From NCBI GenBank assembly GCA_028820655.1, contig JAPPIK010000056.1:437486-501485 (forward strand): DNA of 64,000 nt, in the 5' to 3' direction. A program made the translations under genes and the position numbers. The stretch comes from Candidatus Poribacteria bacterium. GTDB lineage: Bacteria > Poribacteria > WGA-4E > JAJDTR01. The notes beneath the pieces were generated by a model that ran no database searches, was not told the DNA's origin, and was given only the letters and a program-made list of their open reading frames with translations. This document shows positions 9,334 to 19,683 of this stretch, piece by piece; positions within the stretch are counted from its first letter, which is position 1; every line of letters starts with the position of its first letter.

Positions 9334-10239
9334 ATGGAGTGGTTATCTAGCATACTGAATCAACTTTTAACACTATTTTGGGTCTCTGACAAACGCGGCA
9401 TTCTTCTAAGCATCGTCACCATTATCGGGCTATTGGTGATTAGGGCTGTTTTGACACGTCCTGTAAAGGCATACGTATATAAACGCGCCTTAAAGCAAGA
9501 GAACGCCGCGAATTTCATGACAACATGGAAATTCTTCTGGTTTGCAATCATCGCAATTTTTGGCGTAATCGGCCTTAGCGGCTCAATCAAAACACTAGGC
9601 ATTTCCGTTGGCTTTCTTGGTATGCTATTGGGATGGTCACTACAGGCGCCGGTTACCGGAATAGCCGCATGGCTCATGCTGATTCTCAAACGTCCTTTTA
9701 AGATTGGACAGCGTGTCATTATCGCAGGGGTGACAGGCGACGTAGTGGATATTACCCTTACACATGTGATTCTGAATCAAGTTGGCGGCACGGTTGTGGG
9801 TGAGGAACGGTCGGGGCGCGGCATACTTATTCCCAATGCCATCCTATTCAGTCAAACTATCACGAATTATACTCTTGATGTAGAATACATCCTCAGTGAA
9901 GTTCCGGTGCGCATAACATTTCAGTCTGACTGGGACGAGGCGGAGCAGATACTGTTAAATGCCGCAAGAAAGATTGTAACTGATGCAATCAGAGAAACAG
10001 GTGAAGAACCGTTCATAAGGGCAGAATTGTTCGACGCCGGTGTGTTGATGCGTTTGCGCTACAATACACGTCCAGCGGAGTATGCACAAAATATCAATGA
10101 CATTGTGAAAATCATCCACGCTGAATTCCGAAAGAGTGACAAGGTGGAATTCTGCTATCCACATTCGGAAGTGCTGTATTCGCTGAAGGAACCCCCTCCT
10201 CCGATAACGTTATCAGAAAACCGGTCGAGCAGCACATAG
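9334..10239 (+). CDS. MscS-family mechanosensitive channel protein
   Basis: A 301-residue integral membrane protein of the small-conductance mechanosensitive channel family, which releases solutes from the cytoplasm under osmotic downshock. Three hydrophobic segments occupy about residues 20-40, 65-85 and 90-125. The pore-lining stretch GFLGMLLGWSLQAPVTGI resembles the Gly/Ala-rich TM3 of MscS. The soluble beta domain follows, with RPFKIGQRVIIAG and the family-typical ILIPNAILFSQTITNYT, then the alpha/beta vestibule domain. GAACGTT-type large extracytoplasmic domains are absent, so it is a short member. AAGGAAAA precedes the ATG by about 10 bases. Whether it senses pressure or a ligand cannot be told. 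Confidence 0.87.
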   Translation: MEWLSSILNQLLTLFWVSDKRGILLSIVTIIGLLVIRAVLTRPVKAYVYKRALKQENAANFMTTWKFFWFAIIAIFGVIGLSGSIKTLGISVGFLGMLLGWSLQAPVTGIAAWLMLILKRPFKIGQRVIIAGVTGDVVDITLTHVILNQVGGTVVGEERSGRGILIPNAILFSQTITNYTLDVEYILSEVPVRITFQSDWDEAEQILLNAARKIVTDAIRETGEEPFIRAELFDAGVLMRLRYNTRPAEYAQNINDIVKIIHAEFRKSDKVEFCYPHSEVLYSLKEPPPPITLSENRSSST

Positions 10240-10338
10240 CGTATTGCTTTCTTACGCAGAATCGTCACCATCGATTTGGCTGGTCTCGCCTCATATTTGT
10301 GGCATTAGCCGGCGCTCGAGCAATGGCTCCTGACTCAA

Positions 10339-11058
10339 TCAACCCTCTTTGTTATTGTTCTTCCATACTTTATACTCAGCTAGGGTTGATTCGTCCGGTG
10401 GATAGCTCCCTACGATACTCGCACCAGATTGGATCTTCTTTAAGATAAATTTTTCCCGCATCTCCATTTCGACGGCAATCTGAGCGGCCTCTTCTGCAAG
10501 TCGAATTGGAATAGCGACCACGCCTTCGGCGTCTCCTACAATGATGTCACCCGGAAGCACCGCAACCTCGCCGCAGGCGATGGGCACCTGAATTTCCGAG
10601 GGGTGATGCACGGTCTTGTTCGAGTGGGCGTTCATCGCTGCGGCAAAGGCGGGTATGCCAATTTCGGCAATGGCAGGGCTATCACGGAAGGCGCCGTCGG
10701 TTACGACACCTGCAGCCCCGCGTTTGAAGAGGCGGGTGGCAAGGATATCACCCATTGTCCCCGCGCGTGTGTCACCTCGCGCATCAATAACAAAAACCTC
10801 TCCCACCCCGATTTCTTCAATCGCGATACGTTGGACATCTTTCATGTTGTCTACTTCCCCCGCGTTCAAATCTTCACGAGCAGGTATGTAACGAAGCGTG
10901 AACGCTGGCCCAGCCATCTTCATATTCGGACGCAGCGGAGCGACGCCGTGTATAAAGCTCCGGCTCAGCCCGAGCTGTTTCAGGGCGGATGTGAGAGTGG
11001 CAGTACTCGGAATCAAGAGTTGCTGAAAGACCTCATTCGAGATTCTCTTTTTGGACAT
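10339..11058 (-). CDS. RraA-like protein (aldolase / demethylmenaquinone methyltransferase-like family)
   Basis: A 239-residue member of the RraA family, once misnamed demethylmenaquinone methyltransferase. Characterised relatives are class II 4-hydroxy-4-methyl-2-oxoglutarate/oxaloacetate aldolases or the RNase E inhibitor RraA. Family motifs are clear: VIDARGDTRAGTMGDILATR, GAAGVVTDGAFRDSPAIAEI (substrate Arg and metal Asp region) and the C-terminal GDIIVGDAEGVVAIP. The protein is somewhat longer than RraA (about 160 residues) and like the sugar-acid catabolism members, so an aldolase or decarboxylase role is the better guess. It is alone on the - strand between + strand genes. The region upstream of its start (11059-11237) faces the cyclophilin promoter. 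Confidence 0.85.
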   Translation of the reverse strand: MSKKRISNEVFQQLLIPSTATLTSALKQLGLSRSFIHGVAPLRPNMKMAGPAFTLRYIPAREDLNAGEVDNMKDVQRIAIEEIGVGEVFVIDARGDTRAGTMGDILATRLFKRGAAGVVTDGAFRDSPAIAEIGIPAFAAAMNAHSNKTVHHPSEIQVPIACGEVAVLPGDIIVGDAEGVVAIPIRLAEEAAQIAVEMEMREKFILKKIQSGASIVGSYPPDESTLAEYKVWKNNNKEG

Positions 11059-11237
11059 GAGTCAATTCACCTTGCATTTAATTGCGACATGAAGTGTCGA
11101 GAAAGTGTGCATGATCAACCTTGCACCGATTGAACCACTAGCTCCACTTGATGTGAATGCTCGCGAAATTCTACAATGGTGTCCGGGAGTGGTCAAGGAT
11201 ATTGCGTGCTCACGTACTGCGGAGTCTCCAATTTCGA

Positions 11238-11266
11238 TTGACTGTCCTCGGCATGACAGGTATAAT
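11238..11266 (+). promoter_or_regulatory. Sigma-70 promoter of the cyclophilin-KamA pair
   Basis: TTGACT (11238-11243), a 17-base spacer and perfect TATAAT (11261-11266). The expected start near 11273 leaves a leader of about 20 bases that carries GGGGGG just upstream of the ATG at 11293. Confidence 0.8.
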
Positions 11267-11292
11267 ACAGATAGCGAAAACCGGGGGGCTGT

Positions 11293-11865
11293 ATGATTCA
11301 AAGCCAAAAGGGACGGGCATTTTTTCTGTTGATTATTTTCTTGATTCTCGCGGCGTGCGGCGGAAGCGGAAAGCCGGTAGTAACGATTGAGACAGACAAG
11401 GGCAAAATCGGCATTGAGCTTTATCCCGAAGCCGCTCCCGTCACGGTCGACAATTTCCTAACCCTCATCGATCAAGGGTTCTATGACGGTCTCATTTTTC
11501 ACAGGTACGTTCCCGGTTTTGTGATTCAAGGCGGAGATCCCAGGGGAGATGGTAGCGGAGGGCCCGGATGGACTATTCCCGACGAATTTCAAGATTCAAA
11601 TCTGCGCGTCAAAATGCCCGTGCATGAGAGAGGTACCGTAGCAATGGCGCGAACACGGACGCCCAATTCCGCAGGAAGTCAGTTCTACATTTGCCTCAAC
11701 CCCGATTCCAACCGCTACCGAGATCTTGAAGGGCAGTATACCGCTTTTGGCCGTGTGATCAGAGGTCTTGATGTGGTGGACAGGATTCGTGCTGGAGATA
11801 AAATGAATAGAGTAAAGATGAAAACACCGCGAAATTACGTATCATCTGGAAGGGTCCCAAAATAA
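11293..11865 (+). CDS. Lipoprotein peptidyl-prolyl cis-trans isomerase, cyclophilin type
   Basis: A 190-residue cyclophilin that should speed proline isomerisation in the cell envelope. The N-terminus has a basic start, a hydrophobic stretch and the lipobox LAAC with the lipidated Cys at residue 22, so the mature protein is membrane-anchored. The cyclophilin core follows: VTVDNFLTLIDQGFYDGLIFHRYVPGFVIQGGDPRGDGSGG carries the catalytic Arg in FHR and the QGGD motif, and later NSAGSQFYICL supplies the substrate-binding QFYI. GGGGGG lies close upstream of the ATG. The stop codon is directly followed by the start of the KamA-like gene, so the two form one transcription unit. Confidence 0.92.
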   Translation: MIQSQKGRAFFLLIIFLILAACGGSGKPVVTIETDKGKIGIELYPEAAPVTVDNFLTLIDQGFYDGLIFHRYVPGFVIQGGDPRGDGSGGPGWTIPDEFQDSNLRVKMPVHERGTVAMARTRTPNSAGSQFYICLNPDSNRYRDLEGQYTAFGRVIRGLDVVDRIRAGDKMNRVKMKTPRNYVSSGRVPK

Positions 11866-12921
11866 ATGGAAGAATGGAAACGGCTGGTTCGAGATACGGT
11901 CGATACACCGGAAAAGCTTGCAGCGGCACTTGATGTCGACATCGAAATGATGAGAAAGATCCATGAGGAGTTTCCGATTCGTATTAATCCGTACTACCTG
12001 AGTCTGATTGAAGAGATTGGCGATCCTATTTGGAAGCAGGTTGTTCCGGATTCAAGGGAATTGATAGCGACCGGAGTAGAAGATCCGCTTCACGAGGAGG
12101 AAGATAGCGAGGTTGCAAACGTCACCCACCGCTATCCCGACCGCGTGCTGTTCTATGTCAATTATATGTGCCCAATCTATTGCCGTTTTTGTACGCGGAA
12201 ACGCAAGGTGGGCGACCCAGATTCTATCCCTGACGACAACACGGAGCGGGGCCTCAAGTATTTGCGCGAGCATAGTGAGGTGCGCGATGTCATTATATCC
12301 GGCGGCGATCCTCTTATGTTGACGGATCGGAAGATCGATTATATCGTGAGTGGACTTCGCTCCATTGATCATATTGAGATCATTCGTATCGGGTCACGTG
12401 TCCCGGTAACGTTGCCGCAACGTATCACACCCGAACTCTGCACCATTCTCAAAAAAAATCACCCATTCTATATCAACACTCATTTCAATCACCCGCGCGA
12501 GATTACACCAGAGACGACAGAGGCATGCGGTATGCTTGCCGATGCCGGCATACCTTTAGGCAACCAAGCGGTTCTGCTCAGGGGAGTCAATGACGATCCG
12601 GAGATCATGGTCGAGTTGATGAAGAATCTTCTCGCTATCCGTGTGAAGCCATACTATATCTACCAAGCCGACCTTGTCGTTGGCACCGATCATTTTCGAA
12701 CCTCAATCAAGAAGGGGTTGGAGATTATTGAGGCGCTGCGAGGCCACATTTCCGGGCTTGGAGTGCCCCACTATGTGGTTGACGCCCCGGGCGGCGGCGG
12801 TAAAATCGCACTTCTACCGGATCCGGTAGTGTCGTTCGATGATGATGAAATCAGATTGAAGAACTACGAGGGCGGCGTTTATAGCTATCCGAGTACGCCG
12901 TTCTACGATGAAGATTGGTAG
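11866..12921 (+). CDS. KamA-family radical SAM aminomutase
   Basis: A 351-residue radical SAM enzyme of the lysine 2,3-aminomutase family, which shifts an amino group from C2 to C3 using PLP and an adenosyl radical. The iron-sulfur motif is C102-PIY-C106-RF-C109, and the PLP lysine is K313 in PGGGGKI. It is shorter than clostridial KamA (about 416 residues) and near the size of EpmB, which makes beta-lysine for elongation factor P. No efp or epmA gene is seen here, so free beta-lysine synthesis or another substrate remains possible. The ATG follows the cyclophilin stop without a gap (TAAATG), and its ribosome site would lie inside that gene. Confidence 0.88.
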   Translation: MEEWKRLVRDTVDTPEKLAAALDVDIEMMRKIHEEFPIRINPYYLSLIEEIGDPIWKQVVPDSRELIATGVEDPLHEEEDSEVANVTHRYPDRVLFYVNYMCPIYCRFCTRKRKVGDPDSIPDDNTERGLKYLREHSEVRDVIISGGDPLMLTDRKIDYIVSGLRSIDHIEIIRIGSRVPVTLPQRITPELCTILKKNHPFYINTHFNHPREITPETTEACGMLADAGIPLGNQAVLLRGVNDDPEIMVELMKNLLAIRVKPYYIYQADLVVGTDHFRTSIKKGLEIIEALRGHISGLGVPHYVVDAPGGGGKIALLPDPVVSFDDDEIRLKNYEGGVYSYPSTPFYDEDW

Positions 12922-13042
12922 CGCCGGACAAATTTTACTTTGTGGTATCTTCGCAAGGAGAGATTGGAGATATATGTGGCTCAAATTCAGTCGAACGTCG
13001 AGAATTGGGATACCGAGAATCGTAAACATCACAAAGTTGTAG

Positions 13043-14689
<1,647 letters not shown>

Positions 14690-14816
14690 TGTGAGAAATT
14701 TCAGACTTTGCAAATCGCTTACATTAGCGAGTCAAGTATGCGCCATATATGAGCAGCGCAGTTATGCTCACTGATCTGGCGTTACCTGTTGCTCCAGCTT
14801 CGGATCCGAGGTGAAA

Positions 14817-16082
14817 ATGACGTCAAGCAATTATGCAACCTTGTCCTCGCGCGCATGGTATGGTGACATCAAGCTAGAGTTGAGTTTTCCCGATGGATGG
14901 GAGATTCAAATGTTACCGCCAAGAGGTACGTCGAGGTTGTCAGAAGCCGAGATTCAAACCGCATTTGACTGCCCGATTGGCACGGCGAGAATCGTGGAAC
15001 TCGCCAAGGGAAAACAAAACGCCGTCATTATTGTCGATGACTTGAGTAGACCAACACCGGCTTCGGACGTTGTCCCTTTTGTGCTTCGAGAGCTGATTCA
15101 AGCGGGGGTTCCCGAGCGTGAGATTCGCTTTGTAGTGGGCGGCGGTTCGCATCGCGGACTCACGGATGACGAGATTTCGAAAAAAATCGGTACAGATGTC
15201 GCGGCGGAATATGAGGTGGTGAACCACGATTTTATGGCGGGCGACCTGCGCGCGTTGGGAAATCTTGATAGCGGGCTACCCATTTACATTAACCCGGTGG
15301 TTGCCGATGCCGACTTTAAAATTTGCCTGGGGGGTATTTTTCCGCACGGTTCAGTGGGGTTCGGCGGCGGCGCAAAACTGATTCTGCCCGGTGTCGCCGG
15401 GTTTGCGTCTATATTTTATTTCCATGAATACTATCCCAGGCGCGGTCACGCGATCATCGACAGGATCGGTGACGAACCGGATCACCGCGATGTGGCCGAG
15501 GAAGTGGCGGAGGTTTTGGGGCTTGATGTGATTGTGAACATCGTTACGAACAGCAGGCGTGAAGTTGGCGGTGTGTTTGTCGGCGATTTCGTGAAAGCGC
15601 ATCGCGTTGGTGCTCGTTTCGCGCTAAAAACCTATGCAACACACATCCCGGAGCAGATGAGGAAAGAAACAGATGTCCTTTTGTTAAACTGCTATCCGCT
15701 AGACTGGGATCCTATCCAGACTGGAAAGGCGCTTTGGGCGCGCGAACATTTTGACAATGCCTACACGGTTATCGTTAATCCAGCGACAGAAGGGGTGTGT
15801 TATCACGGGCTTTTCGATCAGATCGACTATCCCCGTTTTGCGAAGCAGAACGCAGGGCAGAAACCGATGTCACTCCCCGCTCCCAAGGTTGGTTCACGAG
15901 AACAGGCATTGGTTTGGTCAGACCTATTCCCCGTTGACGCTTTTTACAAGCGGCACCCGAATGACATTCTCTTCCGTGAATGGGACATGTTGATAAATAT
16001 GCTCGCCGAAACGCTGCCTCAAGATGCAAAGGTGACGATACTCCCTTGCGCCAGCACACAGATCTTTGCAGAGTCCAACTGA
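14817..16082 (+). CDS. LarA-like nickel-dependent racemase family protein
   Basis: A 421-residue protein of the LarA/DUF2088 family. LarA racemises lactate with a nickel pincer nucleotide cofactor, and relatives racemise or epimerise other 2-hydroxy acids. Family features are visible: DDLSRPTPASDVVPFVL, the conserved GGGSHRGLTDDE (active-site His region) and the glycine-rich GGIFPHGSVGFGGGAKLILPGVAG. The cofactor-making genes larB, larC and larE are not in the window. I chose ATG 14817 because GAGG ends five bases before it; the in-frame GTG at 14811 lies inside that site. The substrate is unknown. Confidence 0.82.
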   Translation: MTSSNYATLSSRAWYGDIKLELSFPDGWEIQMLPPRGTSRLSEAEIQTAFDCPIGTARIVELAKGKQNAVIIVDDLSRPTPASDVVPFVLRELIQAGVPEREIRFVVGGGSHRGLTDDEISKKIGTDVAAEYEVVNHDFMAGDLRALGNLDSGLPIYINPVVADADFKICLGGIFPHGSVGFGGGAKLILPGVAGFASIFYFHEYYPRRGHAIIDRIGDEPDHRDVAEEVAEVLGLDVIVNIVTNSRREVGGVFVGDFVKAHRVGARFALKTYATHIPEQMRKETDVLLLNCYPLDWDPIQTGKALWAREHFDNAYTVIVNPATEGVCYHGLFDQIDYPRFAKQNAGQKPMSLPAPKVGSREQALVWSDLFPVDAFYKRHPNDILFREWDMLINMLAETLPQDAKVTILPCASTQIFAESN

Positions 16083-16123
16083 TTGCGACGGCATGGAGTG
16101 GTTGAAAACCCTTCGCCCCCTTC

Positions 16124-16972
16124 CTACGTGTATTCTACGCGTGGGCGCACAACCGTCTCCCCATCATCTTCAAGGAGTGGTCGGTTGTAGATATACGGTG
16201 GTTCCAATACCGACCGCTGGGCCTCCGTCAGTTCATCGACCCACTCGGGGAACTCGGGTTCATAATAACCGCCGGCAAAGTGTAAATATTTCGGAGAGTA
16301 ACGTACCAACAATGAGCGGCGTTCACGTTCCCGGGATGTCCAAGGGAGCGTGCCGTGAATCGTCGCTTCGTTGAATATGATCATGTCCCCGGCTTTGGCC
16401 GGGATGTTGTACACGACCTCCTTATTGACCTCCCACTCTCTTATTTCAATTGGGCAAGGGAAGTTCGCCTTGTGACTGCCCGGAATCACGCAAAGCCCAC
16501 CGTCGCCTTCCTCCACATCAGCGAGTTGATATTGAAGAACCACCATCCCGCAACGCATCTGTCCGTTGGTGTAGATGTAGTATGCCGCACCGAAAAATTG
16601 ATGATTTGTAGAACCATGCAGGATTAAACCTTCGGTGTCCATGTCGGCAGTTAGAATAAAGGGAGAGTGATCCAGCCGCCACCCACGTCCATGTATGGAG
16701 TTTAGGTAGGGAACAGCTTTCTTGTGCACGATGATTTCCCGAAAAGGATCGCACCACGGTTTGGGCCACGTCAACATGCCGGTGAACATACCTCGTCTAT
16801 GTGTGCCAACAAGGGTTTTGGAGTCGCCGAGGGCGTGATTGTCATCTTCACCGCACTTGTCCATGTTTGCATCTACTGCAGCATTAATTTTCTCGACCTC
16901 GGCTTGTGTAAGGAAGCCCGGCACAACAAGAAACCCTTGAAGGTCGAACAGAAATTTTTCGCGGTCATTCAT
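16124..16972 (-). CDS. Phytanoyl-CoA dioxygenase (PhyH) family protein
   Basis: A 282-residue protein of the PhyH Fe(II)/2-oxoglutarate dioxygenase superfamily. Recognisable are the start FLFDLQGFLVVPGFLTQAEV, the GGLCVIPGSHKANFPCP strand and the distal metal His region MIIFNEATIHGTLPW, with a downstream Arg-rich segment RSLLVRYSPKY for 2-oxoglutarate. A clear HxD pair is not seen at the expected place; LILHGSTNHQFF stands there, so either the metal site is altered or this is a subfamily variant. The substrate is unknown. It is a single - strand gene, convergent with the LarA-like gene. Confidence 0.8.
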   Translation of the reverse strand: MNDREKFLFDLQGFLVVPGFLTQAEVEKINAAVDANMDKCGEDDNHALGDSKTLVGTHRRGMFTGMLTWPKPWCDPFREIIVHKKAVPYLNSIHGRGWRLDHSPFILTADMDTEGLILHGSTNHQFFGAAYYIYTNGQMRCGMVVLQYQLADVEEGDGGLCVIPGSHKANFPCPIEIREWEVNKEVVYNIPAKAGDMIIFNEATIHGTLPWTSRERERRSLLVRYSPKYLHFAGGYYEPEFPEWVDELTEAQRSVLEPPYIYNRPLLEDDGETVVRPRVEYT

Positions 16973-17055
16973 CGGTTCGTTCCTTTCAGGTTAGGTTTGC
17001 GTCAGGCATCGGATATGAACGGTGCTGGTGACGCGGTGAAGTTTCAGCTACATCC

Positions 17056-18084
17056 TCAGAGATTGAGGTCCACTACGATGCGCCCGCGTACCTGACCAGC
17101 CAAGATCTCCTCCGACGCCCGGAGAATGTCGTGTAATGAAATCACCTGTGTCATGGTATCCAGTTTTTCCATGTCAAGATCCGTGGCGAGCCGCCGCCAT
17201 ACGCGTTCACACAACTCCCGATCACACTTGACAGCCGTGATACCTAGAAGATTCACGCCGCGTAAAATAAAGGGGAGGACAGTCGTCGGCAGTTCCATAC
17301 CACCGGCAAGACCACAAGCGGCAACACTACCGTGAGAACGCGTTTGGCGCAGCACACATGCAAGTGTCTCTCCACCTACTGTGTCAATCGCTCCCGACCA
17401 GCGTTCGCTTTCAAGTAGCTTACCAGTGGGTTCACTCAATACTCTACGGTGGATAACCTCGGAGGCCCCTAAATACCGAAGGTAATCACCCTCTTCCTCG
17501 GTCCGCCCGGTGGAGGCAACGGCGCGGTAACCTTGCTCTGCCAATAGTGCGATTGCCATCGATCCAAGCCCACCGGCAGCGCCCGTCACAACCACTTCGT
17601 TTTGACTCTCTGCGGAAGGCGTGAGACCGTGATCCTCGAGGGCTAGGAGCGAAAGCATTGCGGTGAAGCCGGCGGTCCCGATTGCCATCGCCTGCAATGC
17701 CGTAATTCCGGCGGGTAGCGGTAGAAGCCGCATTCCGTTTACGCGCGCCATACTTGCGTATCCCCCGGAGAATTCTTCGCCCATACCCCAGCCAGTAAGT
17801 ATGACTTCATCTCCGCGCTTAAAACGGTCACTCTCGCCAGGTTCCAATACTTCGCCGGCAAGATCGATTCCCGGGACAATAGGTAGTTGCCTCAAGATTT
17901 TGCCCTTACCGGTGACAGCCAAGCCGTCTTTGTAGTTCAGACTTGAGTAATTGACCCTAACGAGGGTATTACCTGCCGGTGCGGGCAACTCGCTCGCGTG
18001 CTTTAGCTGTCGGATTGAAGCCGGTGCTTGTGTTCCGTCCGTCTGCTTGTCTACGATGAGTGCCGAGATTGGATAGTTCGCCAT
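17056..18084 (-). CDS. YhdH/AcuI-type NADPH oxidoreductase (acrylyl-CoA reductase-like)
   Basis: A 342-residue member of the medium-chain dehydrogenase superfamily closest to YhdH/AcuI, which reduces acryloyl-CoA with NADPH. It shows RVNYSSLNYKDGLAVTGKGKI, PGIDLAGEVLEPGES, and the nucleotide fold VVTGAAGGLGSMAIALLAEQGY. The structural zinc Cys cluster of alcohol dehydrogenases is absent. The frame is open further upstream (to 18204), but the sequence there is not family-like and overlaps holA. I chose the ATG at 18084, whose next residues ANYPISALIVDKQ align with the family. It overlaps the 3' end of holA by 116 bases. Confidence 0.87.
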   Translation of the reverse strand: MANYPISALIVDKQTDGTQAPASIRQLKHASELPAPAGNTLVRVNYSSLNYKDGLAVTGKGKILRQLPIVPGIDLAGEVLEPGESDRFKRGDEVILTGWGMGEEFSGGYASMARVNGMRLLPLPAGITALQAMAIGTAGFTAMLSLLALEDHGLTPSAESQNEVVVTGAAGGLGSMAIALLAEQGYRAVASTGRTEEEGDYLRYLGASEVIHRRVLSEPTGKLLESERWSGAIDTVGGETLACVLRQTRSHGSVAACGLAGGMELPTTVLPFILRGVNLLGITAVKCDRELCERVWRRLATDLDMEKLDTMTQVISLHDILRASEEILAGQVRGRIVVDLNL

Positions 18085-19510
18085 AGTGAGTTTGTGTTGC
18101 AGGTTTTCTCTTGACTTTCTGAGTGTCGCACAGTTCAAAGACCAACTGTTCCAAGATGCAATCGGGCGACAATCGACTGCTCTTGAGTTGCATATCCGCA
18201 TCAAGCGTCTTTTCCAAACCTAGAATTAAATCCGAAGTATCAAAGTAGGGAATGCACTGGAATATCTTATATGCAGCATAAGGGTTTTGCTTCAAGAGAT
18301 TAATTTGGGGATTCTGGGGAAGTGAACCGGAAAGTCTGGAGGCGAGTGGGTTGAAAACGGTGTTAACAAACTCTTGGTAATTCATGCGGCCTACTGTCGG
18401 TTTCAAATTTTCAGTGTCCGCGAGGAGTTTCGCCTGAAGCGATAGTCGAATCTGTCTTGCAATCAGCGCATTGATTTTGATTGGCGGTTCACCGCTCTGC
18501 ACGATACTATGAAGGCTTTCCATCGCACGGCGAACTGCGCGTTTACCAATCGCGTCGGTTAAGGCGAAGATGTTCTCAAAATTGCTTGAAGAAACCAAAT
18601 TCCGAACATCTTCTTCATCAATCTGCACTTTATCTCCGACGAACGCAATGATTTTCTTGAGTGACTCGAAAATGATGTGCAAATCGTTGTCGGTCCGCTC
18701 TCGCAAAAGGTTAAACGCTCTCGGCGTAATCTTCTTTCCTTCAACCCCCAGTTTCTGGGACACGCTAAGGAATAAAGGATCTTGATGAAAAGATTGACCG
18801 GATTCCAGTCGATCGAATGTAACACATCTACCCACATGTTCAATTGCTCTGACGAGTCGGCTCCGACCATCAACATTGCCCTTGACCGTAAAAACCAATA
18901 CGCTTGTGGTAGGAAGATCCCCTTCTAGCCACTCGGTGAGCAACACGGCATCATCTGCGCCACCAGCAAGATTCTGTAAATCCTCCACTTGGCGGGCGAT
19001 TTCGGGCAGCTTGTTCAAGAACCCAAGCTCAACCGGCGTCAAAGTGTCACCATTGTCCCTTTCAAAATCGCTCACCGCACCCTTGAAGTCATAGCTTTGC
19101 TCAGCAATTTCTTGTGCGGGGATTTCCAGCACTTTTGTCATAATTGAAACTGCTTTTCTGGGCGACTCATCTACTGCATCAAGCGCACTTCTCAGGAGGT
19201 CAAGCGGATCGGATCTTTTTGTCTTTTGAAACACCGTAGATTCGCGGACAACGACCACGCGCCAATCTGACATCATAGGATAAACTTCAACGGCGCTCAA
19301 AACATCACGAATCGATACGGTCACGCCATCAAGGATATCTAAATTGAACTCACGAATACTCGGCTCATCCAAAAGTACATCAAGCATCTTTTTGAGGGTT
19401 TCCTCGATTAGATAATCTTCCTCACCGCAGAGTAAATAAACGGGTTGCACGGTGCCCGATTGAATTTCCTTGGCGATATTCGGAATGATCGAGGATTTCT
19501 GGTTTTTCAT
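17969..19510 (-). CDS. holA: DNA polymerase III subunit delta
   Basis: This is the clamp-loader delta subunit, which opens the sliding clamp. The N-terminus (VQPVYLLCGEEDYLIEETLKKML, then DWRVVVVRES) and the C-terminal collar domain (NIFALTDAIGKR, INALIARQIRLSLQAKLL) fit the family. At 513 residues it is far longer than the usual 330-350. Part of the excess is an insertion of about 80 residues between VVVVRES (about residue 93) and the strand TSVLVFTVKG. The rest is a basic tail after LEQLVFELC (last ~40 residues) that lies entirely over the start of the following gene and looks like read-through. No clear ribosome site precedes the ATG. Confidence 0.85.
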   Translation of the reverse strand: MKNQKSSIIPNIAKEIQSGTVQPVYLLCGEEDYLIEETLKKMLDVLLDEPSIREFNLDILDGVTVSIRDVLSAVEVYPMMSDWRVVVVRESTVFQKTKRSDPLDLLRSALDAVDESPRKAVSIMTKVLEIPAQEIAEQSYDFKGAVSDFERDNGDTLTPVELGFLNKLPEIARQVEDLQNLAGGADDAVLLTEWLEGDLPTTSVLVFTVKGNVDGRSRLVRAIEHVGRCVTFDRLESGQSFHQDPLFLSVSQKLGVEGKKITPRAFNLLRERTDNDLHIIFESLKKIIAFVGDKVQIDEEDVRNLVSSSNFENIFALTDAIGKRAVRRAMESLHSIVQSGEPPIKINALIARQIRLSLQAKLLADTENLKPTVGRMNYQEFVNTVFNPLASRLSGSLPQNPQINLLKQNPYAAYKIFQCIPYFDTSDLILGLEKTLDADMQLKSSRLSPDCILEQLVFELCDTQKVKRKPATQTHYGELSNLGTHRRQADGRNTSTGFNPTAKARERVARTGR

Positions 19511-19683
19511 GTTATAGCGGTAGGGTAAGATGCAAGCTAACTACTTCAGTATGTATTTGTGTCAATGTGGAGACTTGATTTGATGAAATTATGAGTTCAT
19601 CGGACGAATTGTAGGCTGGAGAGTTTAGCGCCTGTAATTTGGACCATAGTACACCGCATTCAATCATTCATGACGCCGCCAGG

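Noticed and set aside
18085..18204. Longer start for the YhdH-like gene
   Set aside because: The extra 40 residues are not family-like and lie over holA; the ATG at 18084 begins the conserved domain.
18782..18800. A 19-base stretch (TTGATGAAAAGATTGACCG) shared with 30062-30080
   Set aside because: Both copies lie inside unrelated genes in different contexts, with no further similarity; treated as coincidence.
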